This document shows, one piece after another, positions 46,153 through 59,069 of a stretch of 64,000 nucleotides of DNA. Every line of letters starts with the position of its first letter. The first letter of the stretch is position 1. Origin of the DNA: Magicicada septendecula (Eukaryota > Arthropoda > Insecta > Hemiptera > Cicadidae); contig JAWRYS010001454.1 in NCBI GenBank assembly GCA_034769895.1, positions 371,630 to 435,629 of the forward strand. The letters run 5' to 3'. The position numbers were made by a program, and so were the translations under genes. The notes beneath the pieces are model-generated. The model was not told the origin of the DNA, ran no database searches, and worked only from the letters and a program-made list of their open reading frames with translations.

Positions 46153-46987
46153 ATATGGTGATTAAATAGACGATAGTTCTAGGAGCGTTTCTTAAATCCC
46201 CAAAGTAGTTTAATAAATAATAAAGTGAATAATAATAATTGATTTAAAGACTAGAGCTAAATAAATCCTAAGTTATACTAAAATTGTGTGAAGTGTAGAA
46301 GTAATTAAGGGAAAAGAATAATAATAAAAGGTAATGTTGCGTATTGTAAACACTTCGCAGTGGTGGCAAGTAAGAGAAATTAAAGCGTGTTCAGTATTGT
46401 AGGAATTGTAGTAAACAGCCACGCACCCTCCCTATTGTGTTAAACCGGTGCTAGCCTGAACAATTAAAAACCACCCCTAGTGAGTATTACAATGCATTGT
46501 GAAGTGTCTCCTCTCCCGCATAGTTTGTTTAAGTATTGTTAAAAGAGATAAGAGAGAATCATATTCGTGAGATTCCGCTTCTCTCAAACCAGTGATCTAA
46601 AGTGGAGTATGGGGTCCTCTTTAGATCACATTAGAAATAGGTTTATGAGATATAATCAAGTATTGATTATATATGTAACGTAACAGGTCACAACGGCGCC
46701 GACTGAAAGGGAAATGATAGGGCTGAAATGTGCCAAAGATCATTAATAATTGCTGAAAGCTAACTTCCGTAGTTAGAGTAAGCTGGTGTCAGTCGGGCCG
46801 GGATGTTGTGAGTTACGGATAAGTAGGGATCATTCCAATCTATGGTTTGGAAATTAGGATTAAGATTAAAATGTAAGTTAGTACTTAAGAAGTAAGAAAA
46901 AGGGAATTTCACGAAGGCGATCATTTAAATGAATAATGTCATTTAAAGGAAATTAGGAAAAACAAACTGTGCACTAATAATAAATAA

Positions 46988-47455
46988 CTTCACACACTGC
47001 CACTAATCGTACACCCAGTCCCCAATTACCACGAAGGTCACAAGTCGACCCCGTTCGGGTTACTATACAAGTATCGACCAAACCACCCTTTGTCCACAAG
47101 ATGGAATATACACGATCTACTGCCTCCGCAAATAACGGATAAGCAGATAAAGAGAATATGGAACGAAGCCCGCTCTAACTTGAGAGCAAGCTTGGAAAAA
47201 TCCAGAAGATACCACGAGAAAGGTAATCGTAGCAACTCAGTCAGGTACCAAGTAGGTGACTTGGTAATGTACAAGACTCGCCCCATTAGTAGCGCGATTG
47301 ATAAGACCACCTCGAAACTATCATTCAGATGGTGTGGCCCTTATCAAATCCAAAAGTACCTAACTCCAGTTACAGTAGCCCTGTGCGAAACTGCAACTCA
47401 GAAATATGTGCGGAAAACGCATATTTCGCAATTAAAGTTGTATAAGAAGAAGTGA
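46988..47455 (+). pseudogene. Integrase C-terminal fragment, unit 5
   Basis: GPY is intact. It is the first unit with KQIKRI in place of KQINRI, a variant shared with units 6-8. It also has a private His-to-Arg change (KTRPIS). Confidence 0.7.
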
Positions 47456-47974
47456 CGGTATAGTATAACCCAAAATAAAAAAAAGGAATACTAGGTAGTA
47501 AAGAAAATTATATTTCTGAATCCGCGTAAGAAATGTAAAACGTAATTAAACGTTTGGAAACGAGGCCTGATCAACCTGAGTTCCAGTTCTGCGGAGCATG
47601 CATTAATGAGTAATCATTAACTAGATGGGTAATAACACTCATTAACTACATGAGTTATATAGGACTCACAGAAGAAAAGATAGAATTCTAAATAGTAGAG
47701 ATTTAGAAAGTTACTCTACAGAAGAGAGAGTAAGACAAACAAAAAAACCGGTAGTAAAATTAAGTGATAGAGATAAGAAAGAGTTTTTTGTTTTAATTGT
47801 GTAAATATTTAGTGTAAATAGTATGTAAGAAAAAAGGTAGTTCATAAGAATGTAAAGTGTACAACAACTATGTGAAAGAAATTACACACACTAACCCCAT
47901 TTAATATCCCAGTGCCCAATAGTGAGTTAGACTCAGAAAGCTAAACCGTAGCGTGCAATTCAAGCGGTGGAGTA

Positions 47975-48471
47975 TGTGACGATTTAAATAAAAGAAATAA
48001 TCTAGAAAATAAAAAATTTTTTAAAAATTAAGGTTGCGAGGTCTTAAGCTATTTAAATCTCACTGTTTTAATATAAGATACCTGTATGTACTCAGTATGA
48101 GAGGAAGCAGTAATTAATTAGTTATAAGATACTCAAATAAAAAGATAAATTTGTAAAGCGTTATTAATATCGTATTTAACCCTTTGATTGTAAGCAGGCG
48201 CTTTCCTGTTGATTCCAGACTCGACATGCTTTCAGAGTCTTGTGTGAGTAAATATAAGATAAAAAAACTAATGTTAATAATAATAAAATCTGAAGACATA
48301 AAAAGTCGCTAAAACAACTAATTTAAATTATGTATATATTTGTTTAGGGATAGTTTAAATAAATAAAAATGTTAAGTTAAATATAGTTAGGAACTATATT
48401 CTCGCGCGGAAGTTGTCCCACTAACTTTTGTCCAGTACCTGGCGAAGGGAGCGTAAATTCTCTCTCTTGCA
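47975..48471 (+). repeat. LTR shared between units 5 and 6
   Basis: 497 bp, 'gaggtcttaagc' type with 'aactaatttaaatt' and AAATAAAAAA, matching units 7-8. Confidence 0.65.
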
Positions 48472-50734
48472 ATGGTGACTCCGTACAGTGTAGACGTAAG
48501 AGCTATGCTCTTCAAATATGTGTATCATATTTTGTTTCATCTTCAGAAAGTGTACCAGATGTAGTTTGTTAAAGCATCTGGATGTATTAATTAAAGTAGT
48601 CATGTGAATAGACAATAAGTTTAAAGTTATGTAAAACAAAAAGTATTGAAACGTAACTAAAAGTGCAACACAAGATGACTACGTACTTCAACATATAAAA
48701 ACTATTCCAAAGTAATACCCGGAGATGTGAACTAGCAGAAGCCACAAACTCTACTGCACGTGACAGAATATGCAGATCAGGACATCCGAGAATCTACACG
48801 ATCATCGTAGATAACTACATGACATATTGTTCTACCTGCTAACTTTTGGAGCCCTTTACAGAGGAAAGCCAGACCGAGATGACGACGTAGCTGTTCCTGT
48901 TTCCCAAGACTGATACCCCAGGAGGAGTCTTCCGCATACCAATTAAAAGGTGACTCGATAGCCTGTCTATCGAGGGTTACTAATATTTGTTACACAACAC
49001 ATCTTGAAAGAGACTTTTCAGAAATGATTAACTTTGTAAAGACTTATAAATTAAATCTAATGTTGATAAGATTATATCTTATTAATTAATATTTCATGTA
49101 ACTATTCTAACTTCATACGTTGTAGCAGTTTATATGTTAATGTAGAGTAATATAACTCAAGCAATAATACCATTCTTAAATGTTGAATTAAAAGAAAGTC
49201 TTGCAAGCTAATATCATGAAAAGAGTATAATTAAAAGTTTTAATACAGAAAGTTCACCCGGATCCGAGGTATAACTATATAGAATCCAGTTTGATGCCAA
49301 AGTTTAAAGAAACCTTTCGATAATTTAATAATTGAATTAGTACTGTCATGGCATCAGTCAGTATATGTTTTTCTTAAATGTTGAATAAAGAGAAGTCTTC
49401 TTGTTACACACATATGAGGAGTGCTTAAATCAATTGTATACCTTGCCATTGTTTCCTTACACAAAGTAAACAATTACACAGCTAGTAAGTAATATGTTAT
49501 TTTAATTATTTGTGATCAATTCTGTTACAACGTAGGCAGCCCTTCTAATTAACGGAGTTTAATTACGAAGGGTTCCCTGGATTTGTAACTCGGCGAAAAG
49601 CTCGTTACAAAAGTGCGCCACTCTGCTTAATTGTAAAAAATTAAAAGGGTAATTGTTTACAGAGTGTCACAAAAGTGCATTCACTCTGCTAATTTATGTA
49701 AAGAGTTGTTAAGCATCGTGACGCAAACAAAAGTGCGTTACTCTGCTTACATAATTTGAAATAAAAAAAAAATAAAGGAGACAAAGGAAAGAGTTTTAAT
49801 TGTATATATATATGTGTCACAAACAAATTGCATTCACTATTTATGCGTGGATAAACATAAATAGTATGATTAATAACTAAATATTTAATATTGATATATG
49901 CACTCAGAAAGTTACTTTAATAAATGTAATGTTCAAAACATATTTAATACACTATTAAATAACGTAATATGTATTAATACGTAGATGGTAGTATGTATAA
50001 GTAAAATGTCATTAGCGTCATACAATGCAAAATGTTATATGCAGGTTCCTACCGGCACAACCTGAATAATTCGATATGAGTACTTGCATACATGAATCAT
50101 GACCAAGCATAACAATTTTGGTCAACCGAACAATCTGTAACAGGTTTGTTTACGACAAACTACGACCTGTTGTCTCCTGAATCATTCTGCACAGTGTATG
50201 TCCAACTACATAGCTTACATACACTAGTATGTGTTATAAAAAAATTGATAAAAAATAACTTTGTAAATAATAATAAAGTAATTAAGTAGAAGTCGTGATT
50301 TAAAACTTGTGAACAAAATAAGTAATTATTTAATTGAGAAAAGTTTATGAAAGAACGAAGCCAAAGTTTTGTCTAAGCGGTATAATAATAAATGTGTTGT
50401 ACAAAAGTGTGCCCCCCTTCTCAAGTTTAAAACGACCTGTTTCAAATCGTTGGTGTTATTCAGTGGCATTGTGTAGTAAACAATAAAAGCAAACACCCCA
50501 TTGTCACAAACGCTCACCCTCCTTTGTTAACTAAATATGTAGGCCACCCTCTGACCTACATTCCAGTAAACAGCTGATCGGCTATTTAACATTGAAAGAT
50601 GTGTGTGTGATTTCTGTCTCTCCCTTAGAAGAGAAATGGTTCTTTTCTAATTTGTGTAAATTGATTACTTATGAATTTATTATATGTAATATAGTAGTAT
50701 TAATTTTAAGTACGTGCTAATGTGTTAGTACAAA

Positions 50735-51451
50735 ATGGCCCAATTTAACCCGGATTTGTTATTAAAAGACGAGCTGTCTTACGAAGCTCTTTTGCGTGGA
50801 CTACCCCATGCTGATGTAACAGTCGCGGAATTACGAAGTTCAATTCGCGAATGTGGATTTGATGCGCCCGTGCAATTAAACAATCTAAGCCAACTCGATT
50901 ATGAAAGCGAGAAAGAAATTTGTACTGCCAAGTATAGTGAACTATACTTATTGTCTCAAACACTCCAAGACGAGAAATCTCCGGCAAAAATTTTGCGGAC
51001 TACCCAGAGAATAGAGCATTTAACCAGGCGAATAAAAAATTTGTCGATCTGGCCGAATCTCAAAGTAATACCCGAAGAAAGATCTCGACTATCATTGATG
51101 AATAGACCCAATACGATTGCTGATCTGGAACAGTGCAGTATCCATTCTTCAAATGTATGGTACTCAGATCAAAATAGAGAAGCAATGAAAACCTCTGGAA
51201 CTAATAGACATCAATTGCAAGCACTACTGCCTGATGTAACAACCTCGTATGAAAGACAAGTTTCTAGTAGACCTCACTATGTGCGCAAAGCTGGTAAGTT
51301 AACTGTAAACCCAGATAAAGCGGAAACCAAATACCCACCTCGCAGAAAACCCACCTGTTATAATTGTGGCAAATATGGGCACATAAGTAGAGAGTGCAAA
51401 AGTAAGCCATTGGAACGGAACCAACCTGTGAATATAAAGTGTGCTAAATAA
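50735..51451 (+). CDS. Gag-like protein, unit 6 (Q227E)
   Basis: 238 codons; Gln227 just after the zinc knuckle is Glu, shared only with unit 7. Confidence 0.8.
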   Translation: MAQFNPDLLLKDELSYEALLRGLPHADVTVAELRSSIRECGFDAPVQLNNLSQLDYESEKEICTAKYSELYLLSQTLQDEKSPAKILRTTQRIEHLTRRIKNLSIWPNLKVIPEERSRLSLMNRPNTIADLEQCSIHSSNVWYSDQNREAMKTSGTNRHQLQALLPDVTTSYERQVSSRPHYVRKAGKLTVNPDKAETKYPPRRKPTCYNCGKYGHISRECKSKPLERNQPVNIKCAK

Positions 51452-52286
51452 ATATGGTGATTAAATAGACGATAGTTCTAGGAGCGTTTCTTAAATCCCC
51501 AAAGTAGTTTAATAAATAATAAAGTGAATAATAATAATTGATTTAAAGACTAGAGCTAAATAAATCCTAAGTTATACTAAAATTGTGTGAAGTGTAGAAG
51601 TAATTAAGGGAAAAGAATAATAATAAAAGGTAATGTTGCGTATTGTAAACACTTCGCAGTGGTGGCAAGTAAGAGAAATTAAAGCGTGTTCAGTATTGTA
51701 GGAATTGTAGTAAACAGCCACGCACCCTCCCTATTGTGTTAAACCGGTGCTAGCCTGAACAATTAAAAACCACCCCTAGTGAGTATTACAATGCATTGTG
51801 AAGTGTCTCCTCTCCCGCATAGTTTGTTTAAGTATTGTTAAAAGAGATAAGAGAGAATCATATTCGTGAGATTCCGCTTCTCTCAAACCAGTGATCTAAA
51901 GTGGAGTATGGGATCCTCTTTAGATCACATTAGAAATAGGTTTATGAGATATAATCAAGTATTGATTATATATGTAACGTAACAGGTCACAACGGCGCCG
52001 ACTGAAAGGGAAATGATAGGGCTGAAATGTGCCAAAGATCATTAATAATTGCTGAAAGCTAACTTCCGTAGTTAGAGTAAGCTGGTGTCAGTCGGGCCGG
52101 GATGTTGTGAGTTACGGATAAGTAGGGATCATTCCAATCTATGGTTTGGAAATTAGGATTAAGATTAAAATGTAAGTTAGTACTTAAGAAGTAAGAAAAA
52201 GGGAATTTCACGAAGGCGATCATTTAAATGAATAATGTCATTTAAAGGAAATTAGGAAAAACAAACTGTGCACTAATAATAAATAA

Positions 52287-52754
52287 CTTCACACACTGCC
52301 ACTAATCGTACTCCCAGTCCCCAATTACCACGAAGGTCACAAGTCGACCCCGTTCGGGTTACTATACAAGTATCGACCAAACCACCCTTTGTCCACAAGA
52401 TGGAATATACACGATCTACTGCCTCCGCAAATAACGGATAAGCAGATAAAGAGAATATGGAACGAAGCCCGCTCTAACTTGAGAGCAAGCTTGGAAAAAT
52501 CCAGAAGATACCACGAGAAAGGTAATCGTAGCAACTCAGTCAGGTACCAAGTAGGTGACTTGGTAATGTACAAGACTCACCCCATTAGTAGTGCGATTGA
52601 TAAGACCACCTCGAAACTATCATTCAGATGGTGTGGCCCTTATCAAATCCAAAAGTACCTAACTCCAGTTACAGTAGCCCTGTGCGAAACTGCAACTCAG
52701 AAATATGTGCGGAAAACGCATATTTCGCAATTAAAGTTGTATAAGAAGAAGTGA
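52287..52754 (+). pseudogene. Integrase C-terminal fragment, unit 6
   Basis: GPY intact, KQIKRI variant. Confidence 0.7.
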
Positions 52755-53273
52755 CGGTATAGTATAACCCAAAATAAAAAAAAGGAATACTAGGTAGTAA
52801 AGAAAATTATATTTCTGAATCCGCGTAAGAAATGTAAAACGTAATTAAACGTTTGGAAACGAGGCCTGATCAACCTGAGTTCCAGTTCTGCGGAGCATGC
52901 ATTAATGAGTAATCATTAACTAGATGGGTAATAACACTCATTAACTACATGAGTTATATAGGACTCACAGAAGAAAAGATAGAATTCTAAATAGTAGAGA
53001 TTTAGAAAGTTACTCTACAGAAGAGAGAGTAAGACAAACAAAAAAACCGGTAGTAAAATTAAGTGATAGAGATAAGAAAGAGTTTTTTGTTTTAATTGTG
53101 TAAATATTTAGTGTAAATAGTATGTAAGAAAAAAGGTAGTTCATAAGAATGTAAAGTGTACAACAACTATGTGAAAGAAATTACACACACTAACCCCATT
53201 TAATATCCCAGTGCCCAATAGTGAGTTAGACTCAGAAAGCTAAACCGTAGCGTGCAATTCAAGCGGTGGAGTA

Positions 53274-53770
53274 TGTGACGATTTAAATAAAAGAAATAAT
53301 CTAGAAAATAAAAAATTTTTTAAAAATTAAGGTTGCGAGGTCTTAAGCTATTTAAATCTCACTGTTTTAATATAAGATACCTGTATGTACTCAGTATGAG
53401 AGGAAGCAGTAATTAATTAGTTATAAGATACTCAAATAAAAAGATAAATTTGTAAAGCGTTATTAATATCGTATTTAACCCTTTGATTGTAAGCAGGCGC
53501 TTTCCTGTTGATTCCAGACTCGACATGCTTTCAGAGTCTTGTGTGAGTAAATATAAGATAAAAAAACTAATGTTAATAATAATAAAATCTGAAGACATAA
53601 AAAGTCGCTAAAACAACTAATTTAAATTATGTATATATTTGTTTAGGGATAGTTTAAATAAATAAAAATGTTAAGTTAAATATAGTTAGGAACTATATTC
53701 TCGCGCGGAAGTTGTCCCACTAACTTTTGTCCAGTACCTGGCGAAGGGAGCGTAAATTCTCTCTCTTGCA
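53274..53770 (+). repeat. LTR shared between units 6 and 7
   Basis: 497 bp, same variant set as the LTR at 47975. Confidence 0.65.
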
Positions 53771-56033
53771 ATGGTGACTCCGTACAGTGTAGACGTAAGA
53801 GCTATGCTCTTCAAATATGTGTATCATATTTGGTTTCATCTTCAGAAAGTGTACCAGATGTAGTTTGTTAAAGCATCTGGATGTATTAATTAAAGTAGTC
53901 ATGTGAATAGACAATAAGTTTAAAGTTATGTAAAACAAAAAGTATTGAAACGTAACTAAAAGTGCAACACAAGATGACTACGTACTTCAACATATAAAAA
54001 CTATTCCAAAGTAATACCCGGAGATGTGAACTAGCAGAAGCCACAAACTCTACTGCACGTGACAGAATATGCAGATCAGGACATCCGAGAATCTACACGA
54101 TCATCGTAGATAACTACATGACATATTGTTCTACCTGCTAACTTTTGGAGCCCTTTACAGAGGAAAGCCAGACCGAGATGACGACGTAGCTGTTCCTGTT
54201 TCCCAAGACTGATACCCCAGGAGGAGTCTTCCGCATACCAATTAAAAGGTGACTCGATAGCCTGTCTATCGAGGGTTACTAATATTTGTTACACAACACA
54301 TCTTGAAAGAGACTTTTCAGAAATGATTAACTTTGTAAAGACTTATAAATTAAATCTAATGTTGATAAGATTATATCTTATTAATTAATATTTCATGTAA
54401 CTATTCTAACTTCATACGTTGTAGCAGTTTATATGTTAATGTAGAGTAATATAACTCAAGCAATAATACCATTCTTAAATGTTGAATTAAAAGAAAGTCT
54501 TGCAAGCTAATATCATGAAAAGAGTATAATTAAAAGTTTTAATACAGAAAGTTCACCCGGATCCGAGGTATAACTATATAGAATCCAGTTTGATGCCAAA
54601 GTTTAAAGAAACCTTTCGATAATTTAATAATTGAATTAGTACTGTCATGGCATCAGTCAGTATATGTTTTTCTTAAATGTTGAATAAAGAGAAGTCTTCT
54701 TGTTACACACATATGAGGAGTGCTTAAATCAATTGTATACCTTGCCATTGTTTCCTTACACAAAGTAAACAATTACACAGCTAGTAAGTAATATGTTATT
54801 TTAATTATTTGTGATCAATTCTGTTACAACGTAGGCAGCCCTTCTAATTAACGGAGTTTAATTACGAAGGGTTCCCTGGATTTGTAACTCGGCGAAAAGC
54901 TCGTTACAAAAGTGCGCCACTCTGCTTAATTGTAAAAAATTAAAAGGGTAATTGTTTACAGAGTGTCACAAAAGTGCATTCACTCTGCTAATTTATGTAA
55001 AGAGTTGTTAAGCATCGTGACGCAAACAAAAGTGCGTTACTCTGCTTACATAATTTGAAATAAAAAAAAAATAAAGGAGACAAAGGAAAGAGTTTTAATT
55101 GTATATATATATGTGTCACAAACAAATTGCATTCACTATTTATGCGTGGATAAACATAAATAGTATGATTAATAACTAAATATTTAATATTGATATATGC
55201 ACTCAGAAAGTTACTTTAATAAATGTAATGTTCAAAACATATTTAATACACTATTAAATAACGTAATATGTATTAATACGTAGATGGTAGTATGTATAAG
55301 TAAAATGTCATTAGCGTCATACAATGCAAAATGTTATATGCAGGTTCCTACCGGCACAACCTGAATAATTCGATATGAGTACTTGCATACATGAATCATG
55401 ACCAAGCATAACAATTTTGGTCAACCGAACAATCTGTAACAGGTTTGTTTACGACAAACTACGACCTGTTGTCTCCTGAATCATTCTGCACAGTGTATGT
55501 CCAACTACATAGCTTACATACACTAGTATGTGTTATAAAAAAATTGATAAAAAATAACTTTGTAAATAATAATAAAGTAATTAAGTAGAAGTCGTGATTT
55601 AAAACTTGTGAACAAAATAAGTAATTATTTAATTGAGAAAAGTTTATGAAAGAACGAAGCCAAAGTTTTGTCTAAGCGGTATAATAATAAATGTGTTGTA
55701 CAAAAGTGTGCCCCCCTTCTCAAGTTTAAAACGACCTGTTTCAAATCGTTGGTGTTATTCAGTGGCATTGTGTAGTAAACAATAAAAGCAAACACCCCAT
55801 TGTCACAAACGCTCACCCTCCTTTGTTAACTAAATATGTAGGCCACCCTCTGACCTACATTCCAGTAAACAGCTGATCGGCTATTTAACATTGAAAGATG
55901 TGTGTGTGATTTCTGTCTCTCCCTTAGAAGAGAAATGGTTCTTTTCTAATTTGTGTAAATTGATTACTTATGAATTTATTATATGTAATATAGTAGTATT
56001 AATTTTAAGTACGTGCTAATGTGTTAGTACAAA

Positions 56034-56750
56034 ATGGCCCAATTTAACCCGGATTTGTTATTAAAAGACGAGCTGTCTTACGAAGCTCTTTTGCGTGGAC
56101 TACCCCATGCTGATGTAACAGTCGCGGAATTACGAAGTTCAATTCGCGAATGTGGATTTGATGCGCCCGTGCAATTAAACAATCTAAGCCAACTCGATTA
56201 TGAAAGCGAGAAAGAAATTTGTACTGCCAAGTATAGTGAACTATACTTATTGTCTCAAACACTCCAAGACGAGAAATCTCCGGCAAAAATTTTGCGGACT
56301 ACCCAGAGAATAGAGCATTTAACCAGGCGAATAAAAAATTTGTCGATCTGGCCGAATCTCAAAGTAATACCCGAAGAAAGATCTCGACTATCATTGATGA
56401 ATAGACCCAATACGATTGCTGATCTGGAACAGTGCAGTATCCATTCTTCAAATGTATGGTACTCAGATCAAAATAGAGAAGCAATGAAAACCTCTGGAAC
56501 TAATAGACATCAATTGCAAGCACTACTGCCTGATGTAACAACCTCGTATGAAAGACAAGTTTCTAGTAGACCTCACTATGTGCGCAAAGCTGGTAAGTTA
56601 ACTGTAAACCCAGATAAAGCGGAAACCAAATACCCACCTCGCAGAAAACCCACCTGTTATAATTGTGGCAAATATGGGCACATAAGTAGAGAGTGCAAAA
56701 GTAAGCCATTGGAACGGAACCAACCTGTGAATATAAAGTGTGCTAAATAA
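56034..56750 (+). CDS. Gag-like protein, unit 7 (Q227E)
   Basis: 238 codons, identical in translation to unit 6. Confidence 0.8.
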   Translation: MAQFNPDLLLKDELSYEALLRGLPHADVTVAELRSSIRECGFDAPVQLNNLSQLDYESEKEICTAKYSELYLLSQTLQDEKSPAKILRTTQRIEHLTRRIKNLSIWPNLKVIPEERSRLSLMNRPNTIADLEQCSIHSSNVWYSDQNREAMKTSGTNRHQLQALLPDVTTSYERQVSSRPHYVRKAGKLTVNPDKAETKYPPRRKPTCYNCGKYGHISRECKSKPLERNQPVNIKCAK

Positions 56751-57585
56751 ATATGGTGATTAAATAGACGATAGTTCTAGGAGCGTTTCTTAAATCCCCA
56801 AAGTAGTTTAATAAATAATAAAGTGAATAATAATAATTGATTTAAAGACTAGAGCTAAATAAATCCTAAGTTATACTAAAATTGTGTGAAGTGTAGAAGT
56901 AATTAAGGGAAAAGAATAATAATAAAAGGTAATGTTGCGTATTGTAAACACTTCGCAGTGGTGGCAAGTAAGAGAAATTAAAGCGTGTTCAGTATTGTAG
57001 GAATTGTAGTAAACAGCCACGCACCCTCCCTATTGTGTTAAACCGGTGCTAGCCTGAACAATTAAAAACCACCCCTAGTGAGTATTACAATGCATTGTGA
57101 AGTGTCTCCTCTCCCGCATAGTTTGTTTAAGTATTGTTAAAAGAGATAAGAGAGAATCATATTCGTGAGATTCCGCTTCTCTCAAACCAGTGATCTAAAG
57201 TGGAGTATGGGATCCTCTTTAGATCACATTAGAAATAGGTTTATGAGATATAATCAAGTATTGATTATATATGTAACGTAACAGGTCACAACGGCGCCGA
57301 CTGAAAGGGAAATGATAGGGCTGAAATGTGCCAAAGATCATTAATAATTGCTGAAAGCTAACTTCCGTAGTTAGAGTAAGCTGGTGTCAGTCGGGCCGGG
57401 ATGTTGTGAGTTACGGATAAGTAGGGATCATTCCAATCTATGGTTTGGAAATTAGGATTAAGATTAAAATGTAAGTTAGTACTTAAGAAGTAAGAAAAAG
57501 GGAATTTCACGAAGGCGATCATTTAAATGAATAATGTCATTTAAAGGAAATTAGGAAAAACAAACTGTGCACTAATAATAAATAA

Positions 57586-58053
57586 CTTCACACACTGCCA
57601 CTAATCGTACTCCCAGTCCCCAATTACCACGAAGGTCACAAGTCGACCCCGTTCGGGTTACTATACAAGTATCGACCAAACCACCCTTTGTCCACAAGAT
57701 GGAATATACACGATCTACTGCCTCCGCAAATAACGGATAAGCAGATAAAGAGAATATGGAACGAAGCCCGCTCTAACTTGAGAGCAAGCTTGGAAAAATC
57801 CAGAAGATACCACGAGAAAGGTAATCGTAGCAACTCAGTCAGGTACCAAGTAGGTGACTTGGTAATGTACAAGACTCACCCCATTAGTAGTGCGATTGAT
57901 AAGACCACCTCGAAACTATCATTCAGATGGTGTGGCCCTTATCAAATCCAAAAGTACCTAACTCCAGTTACAGTAGCCCTGTGCGAAACTGCAACTCAGA
58001 AATATGTGCGGAAAACGCATATTTCGCAATTAAAGTTGTATAAGAAGAAGTGA
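57586..58053 (+). pseudogene. Integrase C-terminal fragment, unit 7
   Basis: GPY intact, KQIKRI variant, as in unit 6. Confidence 0.7.
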
Positions 58054-58572
58054 CGGTATAGTATAACCCAAAATAAAAAAAAGGAATACTAGGTAGTAAA
58101 GAAAATTATATTTCTGAATCCGCGTAAGAAATGTAAAACGTAATTAAACGTTTGGAAACGAGGCCTGATCAACCTGAGTTCCAGTTCTGCGGAGCATGCA
58201 TTAATGAGTAATCATTAACTAGATGGGTAATAACACTCATTAACTACATGAGTTATATAGGACTCACAGAAGAAAAGATAGAATTCTAAATAGTAGAGAT
58301 TTAGAAAGTTACTCTACAGAAGAGAGAGTAAGACAAACAAAAAAACCGGTAGTAAAATTAAGTGATAGAGATAAGAAAGAGTTTTTTGTTTTAATTGTGT
58401 AAATATTTAGTGTAAATAGTATGTAAGAAAAAAGGTAGTTCATAAGAATGTAAAGTGTACAACAACTATGTGAAAGAAATTACACACACTAACCCCATTT
58501 AATATCCCAGTGCCCAATAGTGAGTTAGACTCAGAAAGCTAAACCGTAGCGTGCAATTCAAGCGGTGGAGTA

Positions 58573-59069
58573 TGTGACGATTTAAATAAAAGAAATAATC
58601 TAGAAAATAAAAAATTTTTTAAAAATTAAGGTTGCGAGGTCTTAAGCTATTTAAATCTCACTGTTTTAATATAAGATACCTGTATGTACTCAGTATGAGA
58701 GGAAGCAGTAATTAATTAGTTATAAGATACTCAAATAAAAAGATAAATTTGTAAAGCGTTATTAATATCGTATTTAACCCTTTGATTGTAAGCAGGCGCT
58801 TTCCTGTTGATTCCAGACTCGACATGCTTTCAGAGTCTTGTGTGAGTAAATATAAGATAAAAAAACTAATGTTAATAATAATAAAATCTGAAGACATAAA
58901 AAGTCGCTAAAACAACTAATTTAAATTATGTATATATTTGTTTAGGGATAGTTTAAATAAATAAAAATGTTAAGTTAAATATAGTTAGGAACTATATTCT
59001 CGCGCGGAAGTTGTCCCACTAACTTTTGTCCAGTACCTGGCGAAGGGAGCGTAAATTCTCTCTCTTGCA
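58573..59069 (+). repeat. LTR shared between units 7 and 8
   Basis: 497 bp, same type as units 6-7. Confidence 0.65.

Larger units (their letters stand above)
42676..47974 (+). mobile_element. LTR retrotransposon derivative, unit 5
   Basis: 5299 bp; the extra TA sits in the 'tatatatatatg' tract near 44,505-44,515. Its LTR has the A-run seen in unit 1. Private changes include 'gggGtcctc' in the loop of hairpin 1 near 46,612 and 'acacccag' near 47,011. Confidence 0.88.
47975..53273 (+). mobile_element. LTR retrotransposon derivative, unit 6
   Basis: 5299 bp. It shares with unit 7 alone: 'gaatccagtttg' near 49,284, 'ggagacaaagg' near 49,777, 'caaagttttgtctaagcggt' near 50,361 and 'gtgcccccctt' near 50,409. 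It differs from unit 7 at 'atattttgtttc' near 48,528. Confidence 0.88.
53274..58572 (+). mobile_element. LTR retrotransposon derivative, unit 7
   Basis: 5299 bp, the closest relative of unit 6 and probably its most recent duplicate. Confidence 0.88.
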
